Origin: an uncultured Schlesneria sp.
GTDB taxonomy: Bacteria > Planctomycetota > Planctomycetia > Planctomycetales > Planctomycetaceae
Direction: 5' to 3'
Assembly: GCA_903904835.1 (NCBI GenBank)
Contig: CAIVEI010000021.1
Coordinates: 1-64,000, forward strand
Length of the DNA stretch: 64,000 bases
Shown here: positions 9,383 through 19,616 of the stretch, in pieces
Numbering within the stretch: position 1 is the stretch's first letter
Layout: the number at the start of each line of letters is the position of its first letter
The notes under the pieces: model-generated
Told to the model about the DNA's origin: nothing
The model's input: the letters and a program-made list of their open reading frames with translations, nothing else
The model's database searches: none
Program-made: the position numbers and the translations under genes

Positions 9383-11479
9383 TTATGGTTGGGTGGCCTG
9401 AATTGCGGTGAGAGCAATGGTGTAGACGATATCTTCGATCAGAGCACCTCGCGACAGGTCGTTCACGGGCTTTTTCAGGCCTTGCAGCATAGGACCGATG
9501 CTTATGACGTTCGCACTGCGCTGAACCGCTTTATAGGTCGTGTTTCCCGTGTTCAGGTCTGGAAAGACGAAGACGGTTGCCTTACCTGCCACAGGGCTGT
9601 TGGGGGCCTTTGTCCGGGCGACATCGAGCGTCGAGGCGGCATCATATTGTAGCGGGCCGTCGATCAACAGATCGGGTCTTAGTTCCTTGGCAATGCGGGT
9701 TGCTTCGCGAACTTTGTCCACACCTGCCCCACTGCCGGACGTTCCCGTCGAGTAGCTGATCAGCGCCACTCGTGGAGTGATCCCGAACTGGATTGCCGAC
9801 TCGGCGCTTTGAATGGCGATATCAGCCAATACTCCCGCGTCGGGATCGGTGACGACGGCACAATCACCGTAGACGAGAACCTGTTCCGGCAGGCACATAA
9901 AAAAGACCGACGAGACGACACTTGTGCCCGGCTTCGTCTTGATCAGTTGCAGAGCCGGCCGGATGGTATTCGCGGTGGAGTGGACAGCGCCTGAGACAAG
10001 ACCATCAGCCTCGTTGAGCACGAGCATCATTGTGGCGAGGACAACGTTGTCTGTCAGTTGATCTGCGGCCGCTTGAAGGGAAAGTCCTTTATGCTTACGC
10101 ATCTCGAAGAGCGGCTGCACGTATCCGTCGCGAATCGCCTGCACATCCAGGATTTCAAGTCCAGGAGGGAGTTCGACCCCCAGCCTCATCGCGATCTGTC
10201 GGATTTCAACGGGATTTCCCATCAGTGCACAGCGTGCAATCCCTCGTTCATGACAGATGACAGCGGCCTTGATTGTCCGCGGTTCGTCTCCTTCAGGAAG
10301 CAGGATACGTCGGTTCGCCTGTCGTGCCCGTTCGGTGAGTTGGTAGCAAAATGCGGCCGGTGACATTCGCGGTTCAGCGTCATTTGACCGATGCGCGATC
10401 AGCCATTGGTCGTCAAAGTGACGCGCCGTGAACTCCATGGCCGCACGAATGCGTGGCGTATCGTCGATGGGGATTTCCAGGCTCATCGCGTTGAGAGCGG
10501 TCGCGGTTTCGTAGCTGTTTGTCGTCACTCGAAGCACCGGAAGTCCGGTAAGAAAAGCCGGCCGGCAGAACTCCTTGACGTCTTCCTCGATCGGAGTTTC
10601 GCCGGTCAGGACCAGCCCGGCGATGGGAACCCCTTTGAGTGCCGCCATCGCGACCGCAACGATGACGTCGTCGCGGTCGGTCGGCGTTACCAGGATTGCT
10701 CCCGGTCGAAAGGTACTCAGCATATGCGGGACCCGGCGTGCTAACAGGGAGATGTGCTCAACCCGTCGCTCTTGCATTTCGCCGGCGAAAATGATTTCGG
10801 CTTTGAGGTGTGCGGCGATGTCGCTGGTTCGGCAGTGCGTCAGTTCGGGGTTCTCAGGGACGCAACCGATGATGGCAAAATTCGGGATTCGACCAAGTCC
10901 CATTTGGTTGCCGAAGCGAGTTCGAAACTGGGCTGGCGTCTCATTGTTCATAAATGTGACGCGATTTAAGACGCAGCCCATCACGCGCTGGTTGTCGAGG
11001 CCGCCGTAGGGATTCGCCGCGGTTTCAAGATCCTGCTTGAGACGATCGACGCTCATGTTGGCGCACGATGCAACGAGCACAACTTCGGCGCTCAGGATCT
11101 TGACAAGTTCGACGTTCCAGTTGGCAGCGAACGACGATTCCGCAGTCGGGACGAGACCTTCAATGACGACGACCTCAGCATCGGCGGTTGTTTTTTGAAA
11201 TGCGGCAATCACGTCGCTCATCAGTCGATCGGTCTGGTGCTCGTTGGCCAGTCGTTCGGCCTGTTCAAGCGGGATCGGGGGGGAAGGATTCAAGTCAGTT
11301 GTGATACGGATGAAGTGAGTCGATCGCTCCGGACCAGGATCGTGAGTTTCGTGTTGACGCAGGGGTTTGAAGAAAGCCACGCGCACTCCAAGCTGATCAA
11401 ATGCACGGATCATTCCCAAAGCGATGGTGGTCAAACCACTTCTGGGATTTACTGGAACGAGATAAAGGATCTTTTTCAT
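9383..11479 (-). CDS. pta: Phosphate acetyltransferase (long form)
   Basis: Converts acetyl-CoA and phosphate to acetyl phosphate. At 698 residues it is the long form. The N-terminal half is a BioD-like P-loop domain plus a DRTGG-type regulatory region (about residues 1-370). The catalytic PTA domain (about 375-698) has the typical ILLPEGDEPRTIKAA start and a GPLQYDAA segment near the end. It lies two bases downstream of ackA on the same strand, so the pair is almost certainly one transcript. Together they interconvert acetyl-CoA and acetate with ATP gain. Confidence 0.95.
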   Translation of the reverse strand: MKKILYLVPVNPRSGLTTIALGMIRAFDQLGVRVAFFKPLRQHETHDPGPERSTHFIRITTDLNPSPPIPLEQAERLANEHQTDRLMSDVIAAFQKTTADAEVVVIEGLVPTAESSFAANWNVELVKILSAEVVLVASCANMSVDRLKQDLETAANPYGGLDNQRVMGCVLNRVTFMNNETPAQFRTRFGNQMGLGRIPNFAIIGCVPENPELTHCRTSDIAAHLKAEIIFAGEMQERRVEHISLLARRVPHMLSTFRPGAILVTPTDRDDVIVAVAMAALKGVPIAGLVLTGETPIEEDVKEFCRPAFLTGLPVLRVTTNSYETATALNAMSLEIPIDDTPRIRAAMEFTARHFDDQWLIAHRSNDAEPRMSPAAFCYQLTERARQANRRILLPEGDEPRTIKAAVICHERGIARCALMGNPVEIRQIAMRLGVELPPGLEILDVQAIRDGYVQPLFEMRKHKGLSLQAAADQLTDNVVLATMMLVLNEADGLVSGAVHSTANTIRPALQLIKTKPGTSVVSSVFFMCLPEQVLVYGDCAVVTDPDAGVLADIAIQSAESAIQFGITPRVALISYSTGTSGSGAGVDKVREATRIAKELRPDLLIDGPLQYDAASTLDVARTKAPNSPVAGKATVFVFPDLNTGNTTYKAVQRSANVISIGPMLQGLKKPVNDLSRGALIEDIVYTIALTAIQATQP

Positions 11480-11481
11480 TT

Positions 11482-12711
11482 TTATTCAGGCTGATCGCGA
11501 TCAAGTTTTTGGCACAGCTGCAAGGCAAAACGACCGATCATCCATTCTTCGTTTGTTGGAACGACGAGTGTCACCAGTCCTGTAGCCTGGTCTCGTGTGA
11601 TCCGGCCATGCGAATCTTGACCATGTGCTTCATTACGGGCATCATCGATTTCAGGTCGCAAAAAAGCGAGGTATTGCAGGGTTTTGGCGCGAACTTCAAC
11701 GCAGTGTTCGCCGATACCACCGGTAAAGACCAGGGCATCGATCCGGTCCAATCCTGCACACATACTGAGGACTTGGCGGGCGAGCCGGTAACAAAAAATA
11801 TCGATCGCCAGCGACGCCTGTTCGTTTCCCGTATGAGCAGCCGCGACGAGCGTACGCATGTCGTTACTCACATCCGAGATTCCCAGCAAACCGCTTTTCC
11901 GGTTGATCATGTCAATGATTTCGTGACTGGTTTTTGCGGTCTTAAGCGCGATGAATTCCGTCAAGTTGGGGTCGATGTCTCCGCTACGTGTCCCCATGAT
12001 CAACCCTTCAGACGGGGTCAGCCCCATGCTCGTTTCAACACTGTGTCCATCCCGGACAGCACAGACGCTGCATCCGTTACCCAGGTGGGCGGTGACAAGC
12101 TGGCAATCGTCGATCGGTCGGCCAAGCAGTCGCGCAGCTTCGTTCGCCACGAACTGGTGGCTCGTCCCATGAAATCCATAACGCCTGACTTTATGCTGCG
12201 TATACCATGAGTATGGAACTCCATAAATATAAGCTCGCTTGGGCATGGTTTGATGAAAAGCGGTGTCGAACACGGCGACATGCGGCAGGCTTGGGAAACG
12301 CTCCATGGCGATTCTGATCCCCAGCGCATTGGCAGGATTATGAAGCGGAGCGAGTTCGGCGCACATTACGATTTTGGCGATCACTTCAGCATCGACAAGA
12401 CACGGCTCGCGAAAAAATTCACCCCCATGGACGACTCGATGTCCAACGGCGCGAAGGTTTGACGGAATGACGCCTCCCGGCCAGCAACGTTCAACGAGTT
12501 CTCGGAGGGCGCTACCATGGTCAGCACCCGGAATGGCTTTTTCAATAATCGTGCCACCCAATTCGAGCCGGATACTGGTGCCGACTTCGCCGATCCGCTC
12601 GGCCAACCCTTTCGCCTTGACGATTCCAGTGCCGGCATCAAGCCAGGCGTACTTCAATGAAGAGCTACCGCAGTTGATGATCAGCACTTCGTGCGGTGGA
12701 TCGGCTTTCAT
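11482..12711 (-). CDS. ackA: Acetate kinase
   Basis: Transfers phosphate between acetyl phosphate and ADP. The N-terminal EVLIINCGSSSLKY is the acetokinase signature 1, and VFDTAFHQTMP with the following GFHGTSH segment is signature 2 and the active-site region. The late FTGGIGEH motif is also present. I placed the start at the ATG 12711, since the nine preceding codons are not conserved; the upstream ATG at 12738 remains possible. The gene lies between a pstS-like gene (35 bases from this start) and pta (two bases away). Confidence 0.95.
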   Translation of the reverse strand: MKADPPHEVLIINCGSSSLKYAWLDAGTGIVKAKGLAERIGEVGTSIRLELGGTIIEKAIPGADHGSALRELVERCWPGGVIPSNLRAVGHRVVHGGEFFREPCLVDAEVIAKIVMCAELAPLHNPANALGIRIAMERFPSLPHVAVFDTAFHQTMPKRAYIYGVPYSWYTQHKVRRYGFHGTSHQFVANEAARLLGRPIDDCQLVTAHLGNGCSVCAVRDGHSVETSMGLTPSEGLIMGTRSGDIDPNLTEFIALKTAKTSHEIIDMINRKSGLLGISDVSNDMRTLVAAAHTGNEQASLAIDIFCYRLARQVLSMCAGLDRIDALVFTGGIGEHCVEVRAKTLQYLAFLRPEIDDARNEAHGQDSHGRITRDQATGLVTLVVPTNEEWMIGRFALQLCQKLDRDQPE

Positions 12712-12746
12712 ATCATATACCCTTAAGTAGCAATTCAAGGTAAAGA

Positions 12747-13790
12747 CTATTTTGTCGCAGCATTTTGACGCGGAATTCCGACCGTTGCCAAAGCCCTGGT
12801 CGCAATGACATCACCGACGGGGAGGAAGCCGCTGCGAATGACGTCGGATTGCCCCTGTTGACTGTACAAATAAAGAATAAATTCTCGGTTTAATGGATTT
12901 AGTTCGGTTCCAGGAGCATGATTTACGTAAAGAAACAGGAACCGGGTCAGCGGGTAGTCGCCTGAATAAGCATGTTCGGCGATCGGAGCGAAATATTCCG
13001 ACTTGATGTCTTGGGCAAGTGGAATCGCCCGAACTCCTTCTGACTTTGTACCCATGCCGCTGTAGCCGATGGCATACTTATTGTTTGCAATGGCCTGTAC
13101 GACGGATGAACTTCCAGGGAGTTCTTGAACTTCTTCGCGAAACGCACCATTGAATAATGCGTGTTCCCTGAAAAAACGATTCGTACCCGAGGCGGCGTTT
13201 CGCCCAAAAAGCGTGATCGGCTTATTGGACCATTCACCCGTCAAACCCAAATCGCCCCAGGTGGTCAGTACATTTGGAGCGCCCCCTTTCAGCGTACGGG
13301 AAAATACGGCATCGACTTGCTGAAGCGTTAAGCCCTTGATCGGGTTATCCTGGTGAACATAGACGGTCAACATGTCGATGCCGGTAGGAAGCGCTACTGG
13401 AGGATAGCCGAATTTCTTCTTGAAGTCATCGACTTCCCTCGCTTTCATCGCCCGGCTCATCGCAATGAACTGCGCCTTACCTGAGATCAGTGCGGGGGGG
13501 CCAAATGATGAGCCCTCGCCTTCAATTCCAATCGTGACGTTGCTGTAAAGCTTTTTAAAACTCTCAGCAAGTGATGTGACTTCACCAATCATTGTGTCGG
13601 AGCCGTTAAACTGGAGGTCGCCGGAGACACCCTTAACCACCTTGTACTCGGGCAGCTTTGCGTCCGCTTTTGCTCGAGTTACGTCTGCCTTCGTCGGAGT
13701 TTGAATTGTCTTGTCTTGTGCCTGTAGTTTATTGAACATAACCGATAAAGCGAAAATCACGAAATGAAGCATTTGCAGTCGAACGTTCAT
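12747..13790 (-). CDS. pstS: PstS-like phosphate-binding protein
   Basis: Periplasmic substrate-binding protein of the PBP-like/PstS family (347 residues). The signal peptide is clear (about residues 1-24, cleavage after LQAQ). The binding domain opens with LQFNGSDTM and contains the GEGSSFGPPAL, AMSRAMK and GRNAASGTNRFF segments typical of phosphate binding. AGAGG precedes the ATG by a normal distance. It is first in a pstS-ackA-pta run, with no pstCAB nearby. A Pho-box-like element lies upstream. Co-transcription with ackA-pta is likely from the short gaps. Confidence 0.85.
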   Translation of the reverse strand: MNVRLQMLHFVIFALSVMFNKLQAQDKTIQTPTKADVTRAKADAKLPEYKVVKGVSGDLQFNGSDTMIGEVTSLAESFKKLYSNVTIGIEGEGSSFGPPALISGKAQFIAMSRAMKAREVDDFKKKFGYPPVALPTGIDMLTVYVHQDNPIKGLTLQQVDAVFSRTLKGGAPNVLTTWGDLGLTGEWSNKPITLFGRNAASGTNRFFREHALFNGAFREEVQELPGSSSVVQAIANNKYAIGYSGMGTKSEGVRAIPLAQDIKSEYFAPIAEHAYSGDYPLTRFLFLYVNHAPGTELNPLNREFILYLYSQQGQSDVIRSGFLPVGDVIATRALATVGIPRQNAATK

Positions 13791-13823
13791 AGAAACCTCT
13801 TTGCACTTTCAAATCAGTCGATG

Positions 13824-13854
13824 GTCGCAGTTAATCGTTAATAGTCTGTTAATG
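13824..13854 (-). promoter_or_regulatory. Candidate Pho box upstream of pstS
   Basis: Read on the minus strand, ATTAACAG-ACT-ATTAACGA repeats an 8-base TTAAC unit at an 11-bp period, with a third partial copy downstream. This layout resembles the tandem PhoB/SphR boxes of other phyla. It sits about 35-65 bases before the pstS start. Phosphate control is inferred. Confidence 0.45.
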
Positions 13855-13904
13855 TTTTATGAGCGAAAGCTTGACAAGTTAAAGGGCTGACAAAAAACCG
13901 ATTG

Positions 13905-14010
13905 TTTCGCCGGGAAGCTGCGGCAGGCGGTTCGCTAGGTGCTCCCGCTCCATCGCCCCAAAGAACGTTGATGACGCTTACGAACTGAAGTTCCTCAAGA
14001 GATTGCAGAG
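13905..14010 (+). repeat. Structured interspersed repeat, copy 2
   Basis: This copy aligns without gaps to 490-563: GTTCGCTAGGTGCTCCCGCT, then CCCCAAAGAACGTT and GAAGTTCCTCAAGAGA. The hairpin arms seen in copy 1 are partly eroded. It occupies the divergent gap between pstS and the carbonic anhydrase gene. Confidence 0.6.
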
Positions 14011-14151
14011 TCACCTTCGTTGGCATATTTCTGTTAGCTTCGAAATAGATACTCCAACTCATGGGTAACCGTTGATTGCGACGCACCGCATGGGTAGCAT
14101 ACCAAGACGTTTTTTAACTTTCAGGTTGTCGCAAAAATTTTCGGGAATCTC

Positions 14152-14973
14152 ATGAAAACTCGAAATCGATTGTTATTGGCGTTCATGACCGGAACGATCT
14201 GCACATCGGCAATTTCGGCACTCGACCAACCTGTCGTCGTTCCTGTGAAGCCCGGCACCGCCCAACCTGAAGTTAGCGATTCTGCAGAGAAGCCCGTCGC
14301 GAAACCAGCAAGCCCCGGCTCCACGTCAGAAAAGCCCGTTGTCGCGGCAGACCAGCATGGAAATACGGCGAAGTACGCCCAAGATCAGCAGGTCTTGACA
14401 CCTGCAGAAGCGCTGCAGAGCCTGAAGGATGGCAATAAGCGTTTTATTACCGACCATCTCGAAAAAACGGCTGGGAAGGAACGGTTAATCGAATTGGCGA
14501 AAGGGCAAAAGCCCATTGCTGCTATCATTGCTTGTGCCGATTCCCGTGTCTCCCCGGAATTGATTTTTAATAAAGGATTGGGTGAGTTATTCGTGCTTCG
14601 GGTGGCTGGGAACGTGTCTGTGGAAGCATATGCTCTGGCAGGCTCAGCGGAATACGCCGTGGCGCACCTCAATGTTCCATTGGTTGTGGTGATCGGTCAC
14701 GAAACGTGTGGTGCAGTAAAAGCCTCTTTAAAGGGCGACCCTGAAAAAGGAAACCTCGGGAGACTGCTGAAAGCCGTGCAGGTTGGTAACCACCTTAATC
14801 TTGCGGCTGCTGTTCGGAACAACGTCATTTTTCAAGCAGATCAATTGCTGTTGGAAAGTGAAATGATCCGTGACTTTGTCATCAGCGAACGCATTATTGT
14901 CGTACCGGCGGTTTATTCGTTGAACACTGGCGAGGTCACGTTTATGGATCCCGTCGTTTGGGAGAAAGGTTAA
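14152..14973 (+). CDS. Secreted beta-carbonic anhydrase
   Basis: Hydrates CO2 to bicarbonate. Zinc ligands are visible: Cys in ACADSRV (about residue 128, with the Asp-Arg dyad) and His and Cys in VIGHETCGAV (about residue 184). The enzyme carries a Sec signal peptide (about residues 1-23) and a Pro/Ala/Val-rich linker (about 27-75), so it should act in the periplasm or at the envelope. Most bacterial beta-enzymes are cytoplasmic. The gene is monocistronic. Family identity is firm; location is inferred from the signal. Confidence 0.9.
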   Translation: MKTRNRLLLAFMTGTICTSAISALDQPVVVPVKPGTAQPEVSDSAEKPVAKPASPGSTSEKPVVAADQHGNTAKYAQDQQVLTPAEALQSLKDGNKRFITDHLEKTAGKERLIELAKGQKPIAAIIACADSRVSPELIFNKGLGELFVLRVAGNVSVEAYALAGSAEYAVAHLNVPLVVVIGHETCGAVKASLKGDPEKGNLGRLLKAVQVGNHLNLAAAVRNNVIFQADQLLLESEMIRDFVISERIIVVPAVYSLNTGEVTFMDPVVWEKG

Positions 14974-15486
14974 ACAATCAGGGGATTGATCGATGATTGC
15001 TGCCCGGTTTAAATCGCCGTGTCGCCTGCAATCCTGCCGTTTCTAAAACCTTATCGTTGGTTAAGATCTCAGTAATATCGATTCGGACCGAGTCTTGAAG
15101 TGGTCTTCAACGAGAATTGATTTTCTGCCGTTTCCAAGTCTTTGAACACGTTAAACAAGATCCTGCAGAGAGATTGCATTTTCACTCTTTGCCAGCACAG
15201 ACCGCCATGTGTGTCCGTTCGCCGTAGCAAAACTTCTGCTCACGAAGGCTTGAGTTTAACGATTGTAACGAGCTGGTGTTTAAGGTTGTCCTCTCGCTTA
15301 TCTCTGCGAGATTTCAGGCGTACCAAGGCTCACGGCCCCGTCGCCGATTGTCCGAAGGTCTATTGAAGAACACGGGATGGATCCTGCTTGTAGCGAGCGA
15401 CGTTTAAGAGAGCTGTCCGCCCGATAAAATACACGAATCGGCAATTGAAGCCGGTTTTGATTTCTCACGCGAATGGATGCGCAACT
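14974..15486. other. Intergenic region upstream of second porin
   Basis: A 510-base gap with no supported gene. The short reading frame at 15142-15366 has no plausible start context or recognisable features. Some TTAAC-like words occur (for example near 15155 and 15259), but not with the 11-bp period seen before pstS. It probably holds the porin promoter and a long leader. Confidence 0.5.
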
Positions 15487-17322
15487 ATGTCACCGATGTT
15501 TTCGTCGACAATGACGTCCGGTATCTTTCGTTTCCCTTTCGCCCTTCGCCTTTCGAGTTTCGTCGCAGGTGCATTGTGTTTGATGCAAGGTTCAACTGTG
15601 TTTGCCGACGACCCATTTGAATCACTTCAAAATCGAATTGCACAACTAGAACAAGACAACCGCGAGTTACGTTCTGCGTTGTCAAAGCGACCGGATGATT
15701 CGCTTGTTCCGCTGATCTCTGAATTGCCTCCCGTACCGGAAGATTTCGAAGAAAGCGGGGAAAAATCTCCTGAAGACCGCAAGATGGAAAGCCTGGTCGA
15801 TGGCTTAATCCGTCGTATGAATAAGCAAACGAATGCGGCTTTCGACGCTCAGAACCAGAAGATTTCGGAGTTGGAAAAGAAGTTAAACGGTTTGAGTAAG
15901 CCACCCAAACCGACTGCGGGAACCGCAAATTTCGGAAACACTGGGTTAGTTTTCACGTCCAACGACGGAAACTTCAAGACACACCTGGGTGGTACGGCCC
16001 AGTTAGACTTTATCGCTCCTCAGTCTGTTGCCTCGAACATTATTACCCCTGGTGGGCCTTACGGTTTCCAGGATGCAACAAACTTTCGACGTTTGCGTAT
16101 GCGTGCCGACGGTACGATGTATGGGACTATCGACTGGGTATCTGAATTCGACTTTGCCGGATTTATCCAAAATACAGCAAACCCGCAGGTTGGCCTGGCA
16201 GCCAACGGACTTCGAAGTATCGGTACTCTCACCAACGGCCAACAGGGGGGGAACTCGATAAACGTGATCCAGCCGACGTTGGTGTGGATGACATTTAAAG
16301 ACATCCCTGTCATCGGAAACCTGCGAGTTGGTAACCAGCAAGACTGGTTTAGTATCGAGCATATCACGAGTGCTCGGTATCTCGACTTTATGGAACGAGC
16401 ACCGATCATGGACACCTTCAGTGGGCCTAACAACAACGGCTACACTCCTGGTGTTTCGATCTTCAATAATACGCCAGACAAGAATGCTGGCTTGCAGCTT
16501 GGTGTCTATAAAAATAATGCTTATGATTCAGGTTACACCTTCGATCTTGGAAACGCATTTACTTACGGTGGGCGAGCAATCTGGACGCCCTATTACGACG
16601 AAGCGTCAGAAGGTCGTTACCTTGTTCATACTGCGTTCGGTGCTGAGTACCGGACATACAATACGGATCTGCAAGTGACACAGAATGGCCAGAATATCCG
16701 GGTGCGTTCGCGCGGCGACCTTCGGATTGATTCGGCAACGCTGACTCCAAACTTCGCTGACACAGGTAACTTCTTCACCCAGGGACAGACCCTGATCGAT
16801 CCCGAAATTGCTGTTGTCTGGGGGCCTTGGACGTTGCAAGCGGAATACACTTCATCCTGGTTCAACGGAGCTAGGACGACGAAATTGCCAGGTGGTCTGG
16901 CGCTTAACAACGTTCAAATGAGCGGAGGATACGCCGAGGTATTGTATTTCCTGACGGGGGAAAACAAGACTTATAATCGACAGACCGGTTTGTTTGGTCA
17001 GGTCGTACCGAAAAATAACGTCAACTTCAGCCAGGGGAAATACGGCGCGTGGCAAGTGGGAACTCGATACGACTGGATGGATTTGAATTCCGGATTGATT
17101 ACGGGTGGCCGTAACCAAAACGGAACCATCGGTTTGAATTGGTTCATCAACCCCAATATTCGATTCCAGTTCAACACGGTGTTCAGCTATATCAACAACG
17201 CTATTGAACCGATTATCCCAGGACCTGTTGGGTCACTCGCCTCGGGGACCTTGCGTGGTTCCAAATTTACCGGCGACGGACTGATCCTAACAGTTGGTAC
17301 CCGCATGGATATCAGTTTCTGA
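15487..17322 (+). CDS. OprO/OprP-like outer-membrane porin
   Basis: A ~611-residue porin with the same plan as the protein at 6772. It has a signal peptide (cleavage near VFADD), a coiled coil (about residues 45-65) and a charged linker. A further short coiled segment is followed by a beta-barrel that begins near GLVFTSNDGNFKTHLGGTAQ and ends in MDISF with a terminal Phe. The GLVFTSNDG-type opening and the RRLRMRADGTMYG strand are typical of planctomycete phosphate-selective-porin-like proteins. Start 15487 is preferred over 15445 because it gives the cleaner signal. Substrate unknown. Confidence 0.8.
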   Translation: MSPMFSSTMTSGIFRFPFALRLSSFVAGALCLMQGSTVFADDPFESLQNRIAQLEQDNRELRSALSKRPDDSLVPLISELPPVPEDFEESGEKSPEDRKMESLVDGLIRRMNKQTNAAFDAQNQKISELEKKLNGLSKPPKPTAGTANFGNTGLVFTSNDGNFKTHLGGTAQLDFIAPQSVASNIITPGGPYGFQDATNFRRLRMRADGTMYGTIDWVSEFDFAGFIQNTANPQVGLAANGLRSIGTLTNGQQGGNSINVIQPTLVWMTFKDIPVIGNLRVGNQQDWFSIEHITSARYLDFMERAPIMDTFSGPNNNGYTPGVSIFNNTPDKNAGLQLGVYKNNAYDSGYTFDLGNAFTYGGRAIWTPYYDEASEGRYLVHTAFGAEYRTYNTDLQVTQNGQNIRVRSRGDLRIDSATLTPNFADTGNFFTQGQTLIDPEIAVVWGPWTLQAEYTSSWFNGARTTKLPGGLALNNVQMSGGYAEVLYFLTGENKTYNRQTGLFGQVVPKNNVNFSQGKYGAWQVGTRYDWMDLNSGLITGGRNQNGTIGLNWFINPNIRFQFNTVFSYINNAIEPIIPGPVGSLASGTLRGSKFTGDGLILTVGTRMDISF

Positions 17323-17663
17323 CCGAGATCGCTTGGACAGTAGATTATCACCGAAAACGCATGGATGGGTTCCACACGTACGCTTTCTCGTTTTTAGTTG
17401 GGGAGTAATCTATCGCCGTGTAATTCTGTTTACATTGCGCGTGTTTGATGTGTTCCCGTCACTTGATCAGAAATTCGTCTCAATCGAAAACTCCGTTGAA
17501 ACGCCCCATTTCGTTTCAGAACGCAATTCCTGGCGCGATACGGATTCGGCTTGCGTGACGAAGTTATTGGGTCGCGATATACTGGCGATCTGAGAACATC
17601 CTGGCGGCGGCCTGTGTCGACGCGGATTCTCAATTTTCCTGGAACAACAACGGAACGACGACA
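17323..17663. other. Intergenic region
   Basis: A 340-base gap between the porin and the dehydrogenase gene, both on the plus strand. I see no gene, strong hairpin or repeat in it. Confidence 0.5.
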
Positions 17664-18584
17664 ATGACGGCAGCGGCGATCAGCCCGGGTGTGACACGAA
17701 TTGGCTGGATTGGGACCGGTGTGATGGGGTCCAGCATGGTGGGACACCTGATTTCAGCAGGCTACTCCGCAACAGTATTCAGCCGGTCTAAAAGTAAGGC
17801 TGAACCGCTGATTTCACGCGGTGCCCAATGGGCGGAAACTCCAAAAAAGGTCGCGGAACTATCGGACGTTGTGTTTTCGATCGTTGGCTTTCCCATTGAC
17901 GTTCGCGAAGTGATGCTGGGCGCCGAAGGGGCTCTTGCGGGATCGAAACCGGGGACAATTCTCGTTGATATGACGACGAGCGAGCCCTCATTAGCCGTAG
18001 AAATTCACCAGACGGCGTTGTCCAAAGGTGTTTTTAGCGTCGACGCACCGGTTTCCGGAGGAGATATCGGTGCCAAGAATGCCACGCTTTCGATCATGAT
18101 CGGCGGCGATAAAGAAGTCGTCGATTCGCTTCAACCACTGTTTTCGACGATGGGGAAAACGCTGGTTCATCAAGGGAAGGCTGGGGCTGGTCAGCACGCG
18201 AAGATGGCGAACCAGATTTTGATTGCAACAAATATGATCGGGGTCTGTGAGTCACTGCTGTACGGCTACAAAGCGGGACTCGACCTTCCGACGATGTTGC
18301 AATCTGTTGGACCTGGTGCAGCGGGAAGCTGGTCGCTGAACAATCTTGGTCCGCGGATCATGAACAACAACTTTGATCCAGGATTTTTTGTGGAGCACTT
18401 CATCAAAGATATGGGGATTGCGCTCTCGGAAGCGAAACGCATGGGTTTGTGTTTGCCAGGCCTGGCGCTGGGCGAACAGTTGTATTTGTCCGTCAAATCC
18501 AAGGGATGGGGACGCAATGGAACCCATGCTTTGATGCTGGCGTTGTCGGAAATGGCGGGAATTGATTGGAAGAACAGAAAGTAA
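17664..18584 (+). CDS. Beta-hydroxyacid dehydrogenase (3-hydroxyisobutyrate dehydrogenase family)
   Basis: NAD(P)-dependent dehydrogenase of the HIBADH/tartronate semialdehyde reductase/GLYR family. The Rossmann motif [13 protein letters not shown] is at residues ~13-25. The substrate loop [12 protein letters not shown] (near 127) and the catalytic Lys in the GQHAKMANQ helix (near 176) are both present. Length (306) is standard. Its stop lies five bases before dapA, so the two are co-transcribed. Substrate specificity cannot be set from sequence; candidates are 3-hydroxyisobutyrate, tartronate semialdehyde or a succinic semialdehyde reductase role. Confidence 0.85.
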   Translation: MTAAAISPGVTRIGWIGTGVMGSSMVGHLISAGYSATVFSRSKSKAEPLISRGAQWAETPKKVAELSDVVFSIVGFPIDVREVMLGAEGALAGSKPGTILVDMTTSEPSLAVEIHQTALSKGVFSVDAPVSGGDIGAKNATLSIMIGGDKEVVDSLQPLFSTMGKTLVHQGKAGAGQHAKMANQILIATNMIGVCESLLYGYKAGLDLPTMLQSVGPGAAGSWSLNNLGPRIMNNNFDPGFFVEHFIKDMGIALSEAKRMGLCLPGLALGEQLYLSVKSKGWGRNGTHALMLALSEMAGIDWKNRK

Positions 18585-18589
18585 ATTCA

Positions 18590-19477
18590 ATGACTCGAAA
18601 AGGTGAACAGTTCGCCGGTTTGACTGTGGCCATTGTCACTCCATTTAAAAATGGAAAAGTCGATGAGGTTGCGCTCAAGCAGATGGTGGATTGGCAGATT
18701 GCTCAAGGAACGAATGGCCTTTGTCCGGTTGGGACAACAGGTGAGTGCCCGACATTGTCGACCGCTGAACATGAGCGCGTAGTTGCGGTCGTCTGTGAGC
18801 ATGCTGCTGGACGAATCAAAGTGATGGCAGGTACGGGATCAAACTCGACGGCTGAAGCCATCGAGCTGACAAAATTCGCGAAATCGGTCGGGGCAGATGG
18901 CGCGATGATGGTAGCACCCTATTACAACAAGCCGACTGGCGAAGGCTTTTATCAACATTACCGAGCCGTGGCGGAAGCGGTCGAGATCCCGATCATTCTG
19001 TACAACATACCTGGCCGTACGGCTAAAAATATGGAGCCGGATGTTGTCGCTCGAATTGCTGAGATCCCAAGCGTTGTGGCAATTAAAGAAGCGACCGGTT
19101 CGATGGATCAGGCATCGCAAACCTTGGCTTTGACGAATCTTACGGTACTTAGCGGCGACGACAGTCTTACGCTGCCAATTCTGGCGATGGGCGGAAGCGG
19201 AATCGTATCCGTGGTCGGAAATATTGTGCCTGGTGACATGCTTCAATTGCTGAAGGCATTCAAGGCGGGAAACATTGCAGAAGCACAAAGCTGCCATTTT
19301 AAGCTTTTCTCGCTGTGCCGAGACATGCTGGGGATCGCGACCAACCCGATTCCGGTCAAGATTGCGATGAAGATGCTTGGCAGAGATACAGGCGAACTGC
19401 GGCTGCCACTCACTCCCTTGTCGTCGTCTGAAGAAGAAAGACTGCGAAAGACCCTGGTGGCTTATGGCCTGCTGTAA
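18590..19477 (+). CDS. dapA: 4-hydroxy-tetrahydrodipicolinate synthase
   Basis: Class I aldolase condensing pyruvate with aspartate semialdehyde, the first committed step of lysine and diaminopimelate synthesis. [10 protein letters not shown] near residue 46 is the substrate-binding motif. Tyr of PYYNKPT and the Schiff-base Lys of VAIKEATG (about 164) are in place, as is ILYNIPGRT. The ATG at 18590 gives the usual start; an earlier in-frame ATG at 18566 would overlap the previous gene. Length (295) fits. The diaminopimelate product would supply peptidoglycan, if this planctomycete makes it. Confidence 0.93.
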   Translation: MTRKGEQFAGLTVAIVTPFKNGKVDEVALKQMVDWQIAQGTNGLCPVGTTGECPTLSTAEHERVVAVVCEHAAGRIKVMAGTGSNSTAEAIELTKFAKSVGADGAMMVAPYYNKPTGEGFYQHYRAVAEAVEIPIILYNIPGRTAKNMEPDVVARIAEIPSVVAIKEATGSMDQASQTLALTNLTVLSGDDSLTLPILAMGGSGIVSVVGNIVPGDMLQLLKAFKAGNIAEAQSCHFKLFSLCRDMLGIATNPIPVKIAMKMLGRDTGELRLPLTPLSSSEEERLRKTLVAYGLL

Positions 19478-19616
19478 ACCGTCTTGGTAGACTCATCCTC
19501 GATCCAGTAAGCGGATCGATCGGTCTGCGTTCGTTTGTTCGGTGAAATTCAGTTGACTTCGACGTGTTTTTTGCGAATGTCACGATCAATCAATAATTGA
19601 TTTAGGGGCTTTTTCA

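Noticed and set aside
10575-11009. 144-residue plus-strand frame
   Set aside because: Antisense to pta, in its BioD-like domain.
11401-12210. 269-residue plus-strand reading frame
   Set aside because: Antisense shadow of ackA, which carries both acetokinase signatures.
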